The notes beneath the pieces are model-generated. The model did no database searches and had not been told where the DNA came from. It worked only from the letters and a program-made list of their open reading frames with translations. Below, one piece after another: positions 25,316 to 34,171 of a stretch of 64,000 nucleotides of DNA. This DNA comes from Paraburkholderia podalyriae. GTDB taxonomy: Bacteria; Pseudomonadota; Gammaproteobacteria; Burkholderiales; Burkholderiaceae. The stretch's first letter is position 1, and the number at the start of each line of letters is the position of its first letter. Both the position numbers and the translations under genes were made by a program. Location: the NCBI RefSeq assembly GCF_014397785.1, contig NZ_VZQQ01000015.1, positions 1 to 64,000 on the forward strand, read 5' to 3'.

Positions 25316-25970
25316 TGACGCGCTCGACGGCAGCTTGATCACCGACGACGCGATCCACGCGACTCGCGCGACGCTCGATGCATGGCGCGCGAACGGCGCG
25401 GATCGGCTCGATCCGCTGCGCTTTCATCTGCTCGACGCGTTTGCACAGCGCGCGACGCGGCACAGCGGCGAGTCGCGGCGAGCGCTCGAGCAACGATTGT
25501 CAGAACTGCTGGCCGAATATGCGGCCGAGGTCGAGCGTGCGGCTGCGGACGAGAGCGCGTCGCAAGCCACCTCCGGTGAAGCCAACGAAGCCGACGACGC
25601 CACGCTCGCGGCGCTGATCGAACACCTCGGCCGCCACCACGCGCTCGCGGATGCACCGCACGCCGCGACCTATCCCGAACTTCCCGGGGTCGACTACTTC
25701 CGCGAAGTCTGGTCGAAAGTCCGCAGCGAAAAGCAGCTGCGCCAGTCGCTCGCGCAGGTGCCCGGCAACGCGGGGCCGCTCAATTCGAGCAGCCTCGTGC
25801 ATCGCGCGTTGTCGTTGATGCGCGAGCTGTCACCGGGGTATCTGAAGCAGTTTCTGTCGTATGTCGATACGCTGTCGTGGCTCGAGCAGATGAACGGCGG
25901 CGCGCCGCTCGACAAGGAGGCGCCGCGCGCGGCGACGGCAGGCAAGGGCGCTCGCAGGAAGGCCCGCTAA
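25308..25970 (+). CDS. DUF2894 family protein
   Basis: Last gene of the DUF3348 operon, 220 residues, soluble. An N-terminal helical part (IHATRATLDAWRANGADRLD, ALEQRLSELLAEYAAEVERA) is followed by a conserved-looking C-terminal part (LPGVDYFREVWSKVRSEKQL, LNSSSLVHRALSLMRELSPG, YVDTLSWLEQMN) and a basic tail (KGARRKAR). The GTG start at 25308 overlaps the previous gene by 8 bases. Unknown function; the tight coupling argues for a shared complex with the MotA/MotB-like pair. Confidence 0.82.
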   Translation: MPDDALDGSLITDDAIHATRATLDAWRANGADRLDPLRFHLLDAFAQRATRHSGESRRALEQRLSELLAEYAAEVERAAADESASQATSGEANEADDATLAALIEHLGRHHALADAPHAATYPELPGVDYFREVWSKVRSEKQLRQSLAQVPGNAGPLNSSSLVHRALSLMRELSPGYLKQFLSYVDTLSWLEQMNGGAPLDKEAPRAATAGKGARRKAR

Positions 25971-26030
25971 CCCGCGATGATTCATCGACCCATGGCATAG
26001 TGACTGAACCCATCATCACTGGAGGCCGGC

Positions 26031-26705
26031 ATGCGTATTCAGACATCCTTTCTTTTCGATCTCGACGGCACGCTCGTCGACAGCGTCTATCAGCACGTGC
26101 TGGCATGGAAAGAGGCGCTCGACAGCGAGGGGATTGCGCTGTCCGTCTGGCGAATCCATCGCAAGATCGGCATGAGCGGTGGGCTGTTCACCGACCAGTT
26201 GCTGCGTGAGACCCACGGCGAGATCAGCGTCGAACGCGCCGAACGACTGCGGCACGCGCATGCGGCCGCCTATCAGCGCATGCGCGCGCAGGTGTGTCCG
26301 CTGCCGGGCGCGCGCGAACTGCTCGGCGCGCTGACGCAGGCCGGTACGCCGTGGGCCGTCGCGACGAGCGGGCGGATGGAAACCGCCGCGCTGAATCTGG
26401 CGGCGCTCGGCGTCGATCCGGCGAAGTCGGTTGTCGTCACGCGCGACGACGTCAAATATGCGAAGCCCGATCCCGACCTCTTCCTCGCCGCGGCCGCGCG
26501 GCTCGGCGTGCCGATCGAGCACACGGTCGTGGTGGGCGACAGCATCTGGGACATGCTCGCCGCGCGCCGCTGCCGCGCGCTCGGCGTCGGCCTGCTGTCG
26601 GGTGGCTATGGCACCGAGGAACTGGAGCGCGCGGGAGCGTTGCGTGTCTACGACGATCCGGCCGATCTGCTCGGGCATCTCGACGAAGTGGCGTCGCGGC
26701 CGTGA
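26031..26705 (+). CDS. HAD-superfamily phosphatase (phosphoglycolate phosphatase-like)
   Basis: A 224-residue HAD hydrolase, subfamily with a helical cap. Motif I is FLFDLDGTLVDS (nucleophile D9), motif II AVATSG, motif III lysine in KYAKPDPDLF, motif IV VVVGDSIWDMLAARR. The family removes phosphate from small metabolites such as phosphoglycolate or sugar phosphates. A good ribosome site (GGAGG) lies before ATG 26031. Transcribed in the same direction as the DUF operon, 60 bases away; whether it is co-transcribed is unclear. Confidence 0.88.
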   Translation: MRIQTSFLFDLDGTLVDSVYQHVLAWKEALDSEGIALSVWRIHRKIGMSGGLFTDQLLRETHGEISVERAERLRHAHAAAYQRMRAQVCPLPGARELLGALTQAGTPWAVATSGRMETAALNLAALGVDPAKSVVVTRDDVKYAKPDPDLFLAAAARLGVPIEHTVVVGDSIWDMLAARRCRALGVGLLSGGYGTEELERAGALRVYDDPADLLGHLDEVASRP

Positions 26706-26718
26706 AGCAGGGCGCCGA

Positions 26719-27528
26719 TCAGTGCTTGATTATCGGCGGCTCCGCCGCGGGCTGCGTCGGCGTCACTTTCGACGATTCACGGACGAGTTCATCGGTCATC
26801 GCGGACCCGACCGGATTCGTGCCGCGTCCGGTGCCAGGCCTGGGCCCAGCGCCGGCGCCAGTGTCATTTCCCGATGACATCGGCACGGTGATGCCCGAAG
26901 GCATCGGCAGCGACGGGTCCGGTTTTGCCGATTCCTTGACCAGTTGGTCCGTCAGCATTGCGGCGACGGGGTTGGCGCCATTCGGGTGCGTGTCGTCGCG
27001 CCGGCGGGCCTGGGTCTGGTCGAGGCGCGGTCCGTACTGCGGCCTCGGTTGGGCTTTTTGCTCTGCGTACGACTGCGGTTTCGAGCGCGCACGCGCGGCT
27101 GTGGCCGGATTGACCGCCGACGGCGCCGCGTTATCGATGCGGCCGCTGGAGGTCTGGGTCGAATCGGGCGTGACGCTCGGCGCGGGAGCGGGTGCCTGAG
27201 TGGCTGCCTGAGCGGGCGCCTGAGCGGGCACGGGCGCCGGAGCGGCCGACTCCGTCTGCGGAAGCGCCGATTGCGGCGCGATCACAGCGTTGTTCGCGAT
27301 GTCCGAGCGCGGCGCGGGTGGGCTGACCGGTTGCGCCGGCATCACACTGGCGCCAGCGGCACGCGACGTGCCGGTCTGCGGTTGCGATTCGACCGCGCCG
27401 GTGACGCTGCGGGTCACCGCGCCGGTCACGGCCGGCGCCTGATCGTCCCTGGGGTAAAGCAGATAACCGGCGACGCCCGCATCGACCACGAGCAGCCCGA
27501 CTATCATCATCTTGCCGGTATTCGTCAT
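26719..27528 (-). CDS. Membrane-anchored Pro/Ala-rich protein with duplicated TDxLVxES motif
   Basis: A 269-residue protein: short N-terminus, one membrane span (MMIVGLLVVDAGVAGYLLY), then a long Ala/Pro/Gln/Thr-rich periplasmic region without predicted fold. Near the C-terminus a 20-residue motif occurs twice: NPVAAMLTDQLVKESAKPDP (186-205) and NPVGSAMTDELVRESSKVTP (238-257). Start at MTNTGKMM (27528); the longer frame has no membrane-topology logic. I do not recognise the family. It is convergent with the HAD gene, 13 bases apart. Confidence 0.7.
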   Translation of the reverse strand: MTNTGKMMIVGLLVVDAGVAGYLLYPRDDQAPAVTGAVTRSVTGAVESQPQTGTSRAAGASVMPAQPVSPPAPRSDIANNAVIAPQSALPQTESAAPAPVPAQAPAQAATQAPAPAPSVTPDSTQTSSGRIDNAAPSAVNPATAARARSKPQSYAEQKAQPRPQYGPRLDQTQARRRDDTHPNGANPVAAMLTDQLVKESAKPDPSLPMPSGITVPMSSGNDTGAGAGPRPGTGRGTNPVGSAMTDELVRESSKVTPTQPAAEPPIIKH

Positions 27529-28120
27529 ATCTAAGCAACTACCAATAGCAACTGCGATTGCCTGATGATAAACGACGTCTCCCATCGACGCTTCTCGCCG
27601 GCATTGCGCGACGCTTCGCGATGGGTGATGTCCGAATGAACCTGGCACCATGACAGCATACGCCTGCGGTTATCGCGACTCGCCTTCACGATGGAAAACG
27701 ACGTTTTTCCAGGCGCCGCGATTCTCTTTTTGACTCAATGATGTTCGCCGCATTCACGCGACGGGTGCCTGCGGCAATGCGATTTAAGTGGTGCCGCCAA
27801 TGCGCGGAGCCTGTACTATACGACCATTGCGGACGACCGGCAGCCACGGTTCGATTATCCGGCGTGAATAAGTGACTTGCAGCGACTGGCTCACAACGCA
27901 CATGCCGGCGGCCCGCCAAACGGCGCCAACGAGACGCGCGAGCAGCGTCGATAGCGTCGACGGCGGGCGGTGACCGGAAGTAGCGACAAGAACCCATTGA
28001 TCATGCGGACCGCGGGCGGGACCTCGCCCGGCATTCCTTGGGCAGTCGCGTTGCGAGACGCCAAGACCGACTGGTCGGTCCGGGGCGTTCGCAGCGGCGG
28101 CGTGGGAAACACGTGAAGAT
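27529..28120. other. Intergenic region, divergent promoters
   Basis: About 590 bases between the minus-strand Pro/Ala-rich gene and the plus-strand receiver-domain gene. Overlapping short ORFs on the minus strand (for example 27686-27997 and 27784-28128) show no recognisable protein content. No hairpin with T-tract was found. It should contain both promoters. Confidence 0.5.
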
Positions 28121-29083
28121 ATGAACAACTTTATTCGACCTCCCGTTTTTTATCCGTCCACCGTGGTTTTCGTCGACGACAACGACAGCTACCTCGACGC
28201 GCTGCGCCGGTTCTTTCCGGGCACCTACACGAACCTGTTTTTCACGCGTCCGCAAGCAGCGCTCAACTATATCCGCCAGCATGCCCGCGAGAATTCGCTC
28301 GAGTTCGCGGCGGCCTCGGCGTGTCTGAGCGAGCCGGGCGTCGAGCGCTTCGTCGAGACGTCGGCGGAGCGCGACATCGTCGCGCGGCCGTCGCGCTTCG
28401 AGGAAGTGGCGGCGGTCGTCGTCGACTACGACATGCCGGGCATCGGTGGCGTCGAATTCCTGTCGTCGATCTCGCATCTGCGTTGCGCGAAGGTGTTGCT
28501 CACCGGCGTCGCCGACGAAACCGTCGCGGTGAAGGCGTTCAACGCCGGCATCGTCGATCTGTACTTGCGCAAGACCGACCCGGATTCGGCCAATCGCCTC
28601 ACACATTTCCTGAAGGACGCGAAGATTCGCCATTGCGCGGAGTCGGGCTGGCTCGCGCTCGGCGAAAACGGCATGACCTACTGCGATCCGCGCACGCGCA
28701 AGGTGATTGACGAAGTGGTGGCTGCACAGGACATCGTCGAGTATTACTGGCGGCCCGAGCAGAACGTGATCCTGATGTTCGACGCCGCGGGCAATCCGAG
28801 CGTGTTCGTCGCGTGGGCCGAGAACGACTGGATCTCGCAGGGCGAAATCGTCGCCGACGAGGCTGGCCCGTCCGACCTGCTGCGCCAGCTCGCCACGCGC
28901 GAGGTGATGCCGCTGTTCTGGCCGGACCTCGCGTATCGCTCCGGCATGAAGTTCCAGTCGCTGACGCCGCAAAGCATCCCCGGCTGGGACGACGCGTTCT
29001 TCGGCTGGACCCGCATCGAGCCGGTCGAGGTCGGTCTCGATCTCGTCACGTTTGCGCACTGGCGCGTCGACCGTAATCGCTGA
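28121..29083 (+). CDS. Receiver-domain protein with unknown C-terminal domain
   Basis: A 320-residue protein. The start of a response-regulator receiver is clear (STVVFVDDNDSYLDALRRFF, D19/D20), as are the phosphoacceptor D102 (VVVDYDMPGIGGVEFL), the Thr of LLTGVAD and the Lys of LRKTD. The stretch between D20 and D102 is about 40 residues longer than in a standard receiver. After about residue 165 there is no helix-turn-helix, kinase or GGDEF/EAL signature; instead a domain with YCDPRTRKVIDEVVAAQDIV and SVFVAWAENDWISQG. No kinase gene is nearby. Likely signals by protein contact rather than DNA binding. ATG 28121 has only a weak ribosome site. Confidence 0.72.
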   Translation: MNNFIRPPVFYPSTVVFVDDNDSYLDALRRFFPGTYTNLFFTRPQAALNYIRQHARENSLEFAAASACLSEPGVERFVETSAERDIVARPSRFEEVAAVVVDYDMPGIGGVEFLSSISHLRCAKVLLTGVADETVAVKAFNAGIVDLYLRKTDPDSANRLTHFLKDAKIRHCAESGWLALGENGMTYCDPRTRKVIDEVVAAQDIVEYYWRPEQNVILMFDAAGNPSVFVAWAENDWISQGEIVADEAGPSDLLRQLATREVMPLFWPDLAYRSGMKFQSLTPQSIPGWDDAFFGWTRIEPVEVGLDLVTFAHWRVDRNR

Positions 29084-29101
29084 GCGGCGATAACGGACCG
29101 G

Positions 29102-29125
29102 GCGCGGCGGTTCGTGTCGCCGCGC
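29102..29125. terminator. Hairpin between convergent genes
   Basis: An 8-bp G/C stem (29102-29109 with 29118-29125) and 8-nt loop between the stops of the receiver-domain gene and the convergent hydrolase. No T-tract; possible bidirectional terminator. Confidence 0.35.
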
Positions 29126-30090
29126 TAATGGCGTGCGTGTTCGCGGAGAAACTCGCATACAGCCCGGTGCATGGCCTGCACGCCGGGGCTCGTTTCAAGC
29201 GCGCGCCAGCATCCATGCACGAGCCCCGTGCCGATCAGTAGCCGGGCGTCTCCACCGGCCGCGCGAATCTGTTCGACGAACGCGCGCGCGTCGTCGCGTA
29301 GCGGGTCGTGCTCGGCGCCGATGGCAAGCATCGGCGGCAGCCCGTCGAAGCGGGTTGCGGCGAGCGGGATCGTCCACGCGGGGCCAGGCGTTGGGTTGCC
29401 TTCTTCACCTTTTCCCCAGTAAGCGTCGCGAAACTTATGCACGTCCGCGAGCGTCAGCATCGGCGCATCGGACTCGGTGTCGCGCGCGGGCAACTGCGGC
29501 TCGGTGCCGAGCATCGGATAGACGAGCACGATGCCGCGCACCGCGCTCTCGCCATCGTCGCGCAAGCGCAGCGCGACGCTTGCCGCCAGGGTGCCGCCGG
29601 CGCTATCGCCCGCGAGTTGCAATGCAGCGTGCTCGGGCAGGTCGAACGGCAGGCGGTGGTTCAATGCGGCCCGTGTGATCTCGAGACAGTCCTCGTGCGC
29701 GGCCGGCGCGCGATGCTCAGGCGCGAGCCGGTAGTCGACCGCGATCACGTCGAGGCCAGTGTCGGCGGCGAGACGCGCGGTCACCATCTGATGACTGTTC
29801 AGCGAGCCGAGCACGAAGCCGCCGCCATGAAAATACAGCACCGTGCCGCGGATCGTGCCATTTTCGCGTGCCTTCACTGGATGCCGGTAGAGCCGCAGCG
29901 GGACCGGGTGGCCCGCGCCGGTGCGAAAGCTCGCGTCCTGGGCGACGAGGTCGCTGGGCAGCGGCGGTGTCAGCATTGCGGCGTAGCGGTCGTATAGCTC
30001 GCGCTGATCGCGCGGCGTCGCCGCCGCGTGATGCGACGGATAGAGCGCACTGGCTCGTTCGATAAAAGCGGCGATTTCCGGCTCAAGCAT
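29125..30090 (-). CDS. Alpha/beta hydrolase, hormone-sensitive-lipase type
   Basis: A 321-residue esterase. The oxyanion-hole motif is LYFHGGGFVLGS and the nucleophile motif LAGDSAGGTLAAS; a catalytic Asp follows in IGAEHDPLRDD and the His in GLVHGCWR. These are the marks of the HSL esterase family, which cleaves short acyl esters. The ATG at 30090 is preferred; a GTG two codons earlier (30096) also exists. Its start overlaps the end of the thioesterase gene by 8 bases, so the two are coupled. Natural substrate unknown. Confidence 0.87.
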   Translation of the reverse strand: MLEPEIAAFIERASALYPSHHAAATPRDQRELYDRYAAMLTPPLPSDLVAQDASFRTGAGHPVPLRLYRHPVKARENGTIRGTVLYFHGGGFVLGSLNSHQMVTARLAADTGLDVIAVDYRLAPEHRAPAAHEDCLEITRAALNHRLPFDLPEHAALQLAGDSAGGTLAASVALRLRDDGESAVRGIVLVYPMLGTEPQLPARDTESDAPMLTLADVHKFRDAYWGKGEEGNPTPGPAWTIPLAATRFDGLPPMLAIGAEHDPLRDDARAFVEQIRAAGGDARLLIGTGLVHGCWRALETSPGVQAMHRAVCEFLREHARH

Positions 30091-30619
30091 GGCCACTTCG
30101 TTCGGGTCGTGTTTCCAGTTGCGCTGTGCGCGGCAAAGCGATCACACGTCCCGCGAAACGCGCCGGCGGCCATGCCGCATGGGCTTGCGCGAGTTCGTGC
30201 ACGCGCGCATTGACGTCCGGATCGAAAGCGACGCCGCGCGGTCCGCTGGTATCGACGTGTAGCAGCATCTGCTCGCCCGCGGCGACGGGGCCGGTGCGTT
30301 GGTTTTGCGTCGTGTCCAGCGAAAACATTTCGAGGTACACATGAATACGTTTCGCGTCGTAGCCGAGCACGCGCATGTCGACACGCACCTGCGTGCCCTG
30401 TTTGATTTCATGCAGATAGTTGAGATGCGCTTCGAGCGTGTAGATCGACCGATGCCGCTCTTTGCGCACCGCATCGGGCAGGCCGATCAGATCGATCAGC
30501 GCGTCGGTCGCGAGACTGAAGATCAGCATATAGAACGCGTCGCGCAAGTGGCCGTTGTAATCGACCCATTCGGCGCGCACGCTGTCGCGGTAAGACGGCA
30601 GAACAACGGGATGCGACAT
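30083..30619 (-). CDS. Hotdog-fold acyl-CoA thioesterase family protein
   Basis: A 178-residue protein with a 4HBT-type hotdog core: RAEWVDYNGHLRDAFYMLIF near the start and TLEAHLNYLHEIKQGTQVRV, then MRVLGYDAKRIHVYLEMF. This matches thioesterases annotated near carnitine/betaine catabolism genes, though no such genes are next to it here. It probably hydrolyses an acyl-CoA. ATG 30619 (MSHPVVLP) is chosen over the longer Arg-rich frame. Overlaps the esterase start, suggesting consecutive steps on an ester or thioester. Confidence 0.75.
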   Translation of the reverse strand: MSHPVVLPSYRDSVRAEWVDYNGHLRDAFYMLIFSLATDALIDLIGLPDAVRKERHRSIYTLEAHLNYLHEIKQGTQVRVDMRVLGYDAKRIHVYLEMFSLDTTQNQRTGPVAAGEQMLLHVDTSGPRGVAFDPDVNARVHELAQAHAAWPPARFAGRVIALPRTAQLETRPERSGHA

Positions 30620-30874
30620 GGGCGTCAATCTCCTCGATCGAATGCGATGGCTGCGGCGCATCGTTTGGGGTTATCAGTGTAGTGCATCGCGATGAGCCTG
30701 CGCCGGAACCCGGTGGGCCTCGAATTGTGGTCGTTATAGGAACAGTGAATTCATGGTTCAGGGCTTACTACGCGGCCTGAACGACTTCTAAACTGCCCTA
30801 ACCGCTGCGTATGGCCGACGCTCACACGAGGCTTCGCGGCAATCGCATGAAGCTATCTCTGGAGATTGGAAATC

Positions 30875-31219
30875 ATGAAGTCCATCAGGTCGCTGATCGA
30901 GGCAGGGGTTATCGCCGCTGTCATTGCCGCGCCGCTCGTGGCGTTTGCGCAGTCGAATCAGGCCAATGAGCCGATCTCGCGCGCGCAGGTGCGCGCCGAA
31001 CTGAGCCAGCTCGAAAAGGCCGGTTACGATCCGTCCAACGCGAACGCGAGCGATTATCCGGCCAATATCCAGGCGGCCGAAGCAAAGGCCGCGGCGCGAA
31101 ACCAGGTCGCGCGGAATAGCGGCTACGGGATGCCCGCGAATGGATCGTCGCAGCGCAGTGGTCACACCGATTCCGCGCCGAGTTCGTATTCTGTGCCGGT
31201 GGTGAATTACACGCGTTGA
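30875..31219 (+). CDS. DUF4148 exported protein
   Basis: A 114-residue product with signal peptide (MKSIRSLIEAGVIAAVIAAP to AFA-QS) and the DUF4148 core ISRAQVRAELSQLEKAGYDP followed by YPANIQAAEAK. The family is small, periplasmic and very common in Burkholderiales; function unknown. The ATG at 30875 is placed by GGAG at 30861-30864; an upstream TTG at 30866 overlaps that site. A second DUF4148 gene lies at 54319-54624. Confidence 0.88.
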   Translation: MKSIRSLIEAGVIAAVIAAPLVAFAQSNQANEPISRAQVRAELSQLEKAGYDPSNANASDYPANIQAAEAKAAARNQVARNSGYGMPANGSSQRSGHTDSAPSSYSVPVVNYTR

Positions 31220-31305
31220 CTATTGCTCACGTATTCGATGCCGATCGAAATGATGCCGCACAGCGTGTCGCCGCCGCATGCTTCAGCGCTCGTCGCTGCG
31301 CGCCA

Positions 31306-32142
31306 TCAAATCCGTATCAGCACCGCCCCCAGCGTCACCAGTGCGCACGCCACGATGCGTCGCGTGGTGAGCTTCTCGCCCATGAAGATCCAGCCGATCA
31401 ACACCGCGAAGATCGAACTCAACTCGCGCAACGCGGAGACCATCGCGATCGGCAGATAGCGATACGCCTCGATGATCAGGCAATACGCGCCGAGCGCGAG
31501 CACGCCCGACGCGATGCCCTTCACCACCAGCGCGCGGCCGATGAAGAGCCCCTTTGCGCCGCCGCGCCAGTGCCACGCAAGCATGAACTGCGGGATGTTC
31601 CAGATCAGATAGACCCACATGATGTAGCTAAGGCCATTGCCCGCGACGCGCGCGCCGACGCCGTCGACGACCGAGTAGGTCGCGATGAAAAGACCCGTCA
31701 GCAACGCGAACGGCACGCTCTCGCCGGAAAAGCGCATGCCGCGTCGAAAGGCGAGTGAGACGATGCCGCACGACACGAGCGCGACGCCCAGCGCGGCGAG
31801 CGGTTCAAGCACCTCTGCTGCGAACACGAGCGCGCCGACGAACACGAGCATCGGCGAAAGACCGCGCGCGATCGGATAGATCTGGCTGAAATCGCCGCTT
31901 CTGTACGCGCGAATCAGCGCGAGCAGATAGCCCCATTCGAGCACCGCCGACGCGACGATATACGGCCACGCGGCCGGCGCCGGTAGCGGCAGCACCAGCA
32001 CGCCGATCGCGCTGACCACGAGGTACGGCATCGCCATCATGCCGAGCAGCCAGACCCGGTCTTCGGACAGATGCAAGAACGCGTTCCAGGTCGCGTGAAG
32101 CAGCGCGGAGAACAGCACCAGCAGGACGACAAAGGTTTCCAT
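31306..32142 (-). CDS. EamA/DMT-family transporter
   Basis: A 278-residue membrane protein with about ten hydrophobic segments in two EamA-type halves (METFVVLLVLFSALLHATWN at the start; ELSSIFAVLIGWIFMGEKLT near the end). The drug/metabolite transporter family exports or imports small metabolites. ATG 32142 is preferred over a TTG two codons upstream. It lies 155 bases after phnE on the same strand, so it could be part of the phosphonate uptake unit; that link is inference. Confidence 0.85.
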   Translation of the reverse strand: METFVVLLVLFSALLHATWNAFLHLSEDRVWLLGMMAMPYLVVSAIGVLVLPLPAPAAWPYIVASAVLEWGYLLALIRAYRSGDFSQIYPIARGLSPMLVFVGALVFAAEVLEPLAALGVALVSCGIVSLAFRRGMRFSGESVPFALLTGLFIATYSVVDGVGARVAGNGLSYIMWVYLIWNIPQFMLAWHWRGGAKGLFIGRALVVKGIASGVLALGAYCLIIEAYRYLPIAMVSALRELSSIFAVLIGWIFMGEKLTTRRIVACALVTLGAVLIRI

Positions 32143-32297
32143 CGACAACCGGATCGGACGAACAGGGCAGGGGAAGACCGCAAGGCGGTCGCAAGCCCGT
32201 GATTATTCCAGCAGAACGCCGGAATGGCGGAGAGGATGACTAAAGCGAAGGGGTTTTATGTGGAGGAAAGCGGCGTTGTGGGGCGCGCGCGCCGTCC

Positions 32298-33137
32298 TCA
32301 GATCACCCGCTCACGCAACCATGCGGAGCCGAGATCGATCATCGTTACGACGACGATCACCATGATCATCACCGCGGCCGTCTGCGCATAGTTGAACGAG
32401 CGGATCGCCTCGTACAGCACCACGCCGATCCCGCCCGCGCCGACCATGCCGACCACCATCGCCGAGCGCACGTTCGATTCGAAGCGATACAACGCGTAGG
32501 AGATCCACAGCGGCAGCACTTGCGGCAGCACCGCATAGACGATTTCATCGAGGCGTGTCGCGCCGGTCGCGCGCACGCCTTCGGCCGGGCGCGGATCGAT
32601 CGCCTCAACCGCTTCGGCGAACAGCTTCGCGAGCACGCCCGTCGTATGCACCCACAACGCGAGCACGCCGGCGAACGGACCGAGCCCGACCGCGACGATG
32701 AACAGCATCGCGAAGACCATTTCATTGATCGCGCGGCACGCGTCCATCAGGCGGCGCACCGGTTGCACGACCCACCGCGGCGCGAGATTGTGCGCGGACA
32801 TCAGGCCGAACGGCACCGCGCAGACGAGCGACAGCGCGGTGCCCCAGATTGCGACCGCCAAGGTCACGTACATTTCGTGCGCGTAGCTGCGCCACTCGGT
32901 GAAGTCGGGCGGGAAGAAGTCCGCCGCGAACTGGCCCATGTTGGCCGAGTCGCTGAGCAGGTCGAGCGGACGCATGTCGGCGCCGTGCCACGCGCCGCCG
33001 AGCACGGCGAGTACCGCGATCCAGCCGAGCAGCGACCACCAGCCGCGCTTGCCGGCACGGTCTTTCGCTTGCGCCGCCTGTGCGGCGGCCGCTTCGCTCG
33101 AGCGCGCCGGCGACGCGATCGGATCGGCCGTGTTCAT
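32298..33137 (-). CDS. phnE: Phosphonate ABC transporter permease
   Basis: A 279-residue permease with about six spans and the binding-protein-dependent transport signature. Diagnostic stretches are FPPDFTEWRSYAHEMYVTLA, PFGLMSAHNLAPRW, EAIDPRPAEGVRATGATRLD (EAA-type loop) and MVGAGGIGVVLYEAIRSFNY, all typical of PhnE. The ATG overlaps the phnD stop (ATGA at 33134-33137). With PhnC and PhnD it forms the inner-membrane importer. Confidence 0.93.
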   Translation of the reverse strand: MNTADPIASPARSSEAAAAQAAQAKDRAGKRGWWSLLGWIAVLAVLGGAWHGADMRPLDLLSDSANMGQFAADFFPPDFTEWRSYAHEMYVTLAVAIWGTALSLVCAVPFGLMSAHNLAPRWVVQPVRRLMDACRAINEMVFAMLFIVAVGLGPFAGVLALWVHTTGVLAKLFAEAVEAIDPRPAEGVRATGATRLDEIVYAVLPQVLPLWISYALYRFESNVRSAMVVGMVGAGGIGVVLYEAIRSFNYAQTAAVMIMVIVVVTMIDLGSAWLRERVI

Positions 33138-34111
33138 TGCTTCGATTGTGCGTTGCTGAGCGCGCTCAGCTTCGCGTCGAGCGCGGCCAACTGCGTCTTG
33201 CGATCGCTATCGGACAGATGTGTATCGCTCTCGATCTTCTGCTTCTGCTGGAACAGCACGATCTCGCGAATCGGCAGCAGCTGCTGATCCGACGATGCCT
33301 CGAAGCCGATGTACTCGGTGATGCCGGCCATCACCGCTTTTTCGTGCGGATCGGTCTTCGCGTAGTTCAGGAAGAACTTGCGCAGCTTGTCCTTCGTCGC
33401 TTGCGGCAGATCCTTGCGCCAGACGAGCGGGTCCGACGGAATCAGCGGCGAGGTCCACAGCACGCGCACCTGCGCAAACTTGTCCGGGTGCTCGCGCTTC
33501 AGCGTTTGCATCATCATGCTGTTGTTGGTTGCGATGTCGATCTTGTTGTTGACGACCGCGAGCAGATTCGCTTCGTGGCTCGACGGCAGCACGCTCTTGA
33601 ACGACGTATTGACCGGCGCGTTGTGCTTCGCGAACAGATAGTAGCCCGGCACCAGCGTGCCCGACGTCGAGTTCGGATCGCCAAAGCCGAGCGTGACGTC
33701 CTTCGTGTTCCTGAACACGTCGTCGAGCGTCTTGAAGCGGCTGTTCACATTGGTGATCAGCAACGAGTAGTAGCCGCTATCGCCGTTCGCGTGCTGCGCT
33801 TTCGCAAACACTTCGCCATCCGAACGGTCGACGGCTTCGATCGCCGACGCGTTGCCGAAATAGCCGACCTGCACCTTGTTGAAGCGCATGCCTTCGATGA
33901 TGCCGGCGTAATCGGTCGCGAAGAAAGCCTTCACGTTCAGGCCGGTCTGTTTCTTCATGTCGTCGATCAGCGGTTCCCAGCGTTGCTTGAGCACCGCCGA
34001 CGAATCGGTCGAGATGATGCCGAGGTTGATGTCCTCGGCATGGGCCGCGGCGACACAGGCGAAAGCGGCAGCGCCGGCCGCGAGCGTGATCAGGGAGCGC
34101 AAGAGTTTCAT
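33134..34111 (-). CDS. phnD: Phosphonate-binding periplasmic protein
   Basis: A 325-residue binding protein: signal peptide ending at AAAHA-ED, then LGIISTDSSAVLKQRWEPLI, GYFGNASAIEAVDRSDGEVF and FGDPNSTSGTLVPGYYLFAK, which are PhnD hallmarks (the STSG segment binds the phosphonate group). The C-terminal ~50 residues are Lys/Gln-rich and longer than a minimal PhnD. It is followed by phnE with ATGA overlap and preceded by phnC, 60 bases apart. Confidence 0.93.
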   Translation of the reverse strand: MKLLRSLITLAAGAAAFACVAAAHAEDINLGIISTDSSAVLKQRWEPLIDDMKKQTGLNVKAFFATDYAGIIEGMRFNKVQVGYFGNASAIEAVDRSDGEVFAKAQHANGDSGYYSLLITNVNSRFKTLDDVFRNTKDVTLGFGDPNSTSGTLVPGYYLFAKHNAPVNTSFKSVLPSSHEANLLAVVNNKIDIATNNSMMMQTLKREHPDKFAQVRVLWTSPLIPSDPLVWRKDLPQATKDKLRKFFLNYAKTDPHEKAVMAGITEYIGFEASSDQQLLPIREIVLFQQKQKIESDTHLSDSDRKTQLAALDAKLSALSNAQSKQ

Positions 34112-34171
34112 CGGTTGAGATCCGGTTGGGTGGACGGAAGAAATCAGGAGCGCGCGACAGCGCGGGCGGGT

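Noticed and set aside
21431..25970. Zorya anti-phage system
   Set aside because: Only the ZorA/ZorB-like membrane pair is similar; no ZorC, ZorD/helicase-nuclease or ZorE gene follows. Kept as a motor-like operon of unknown role instead.
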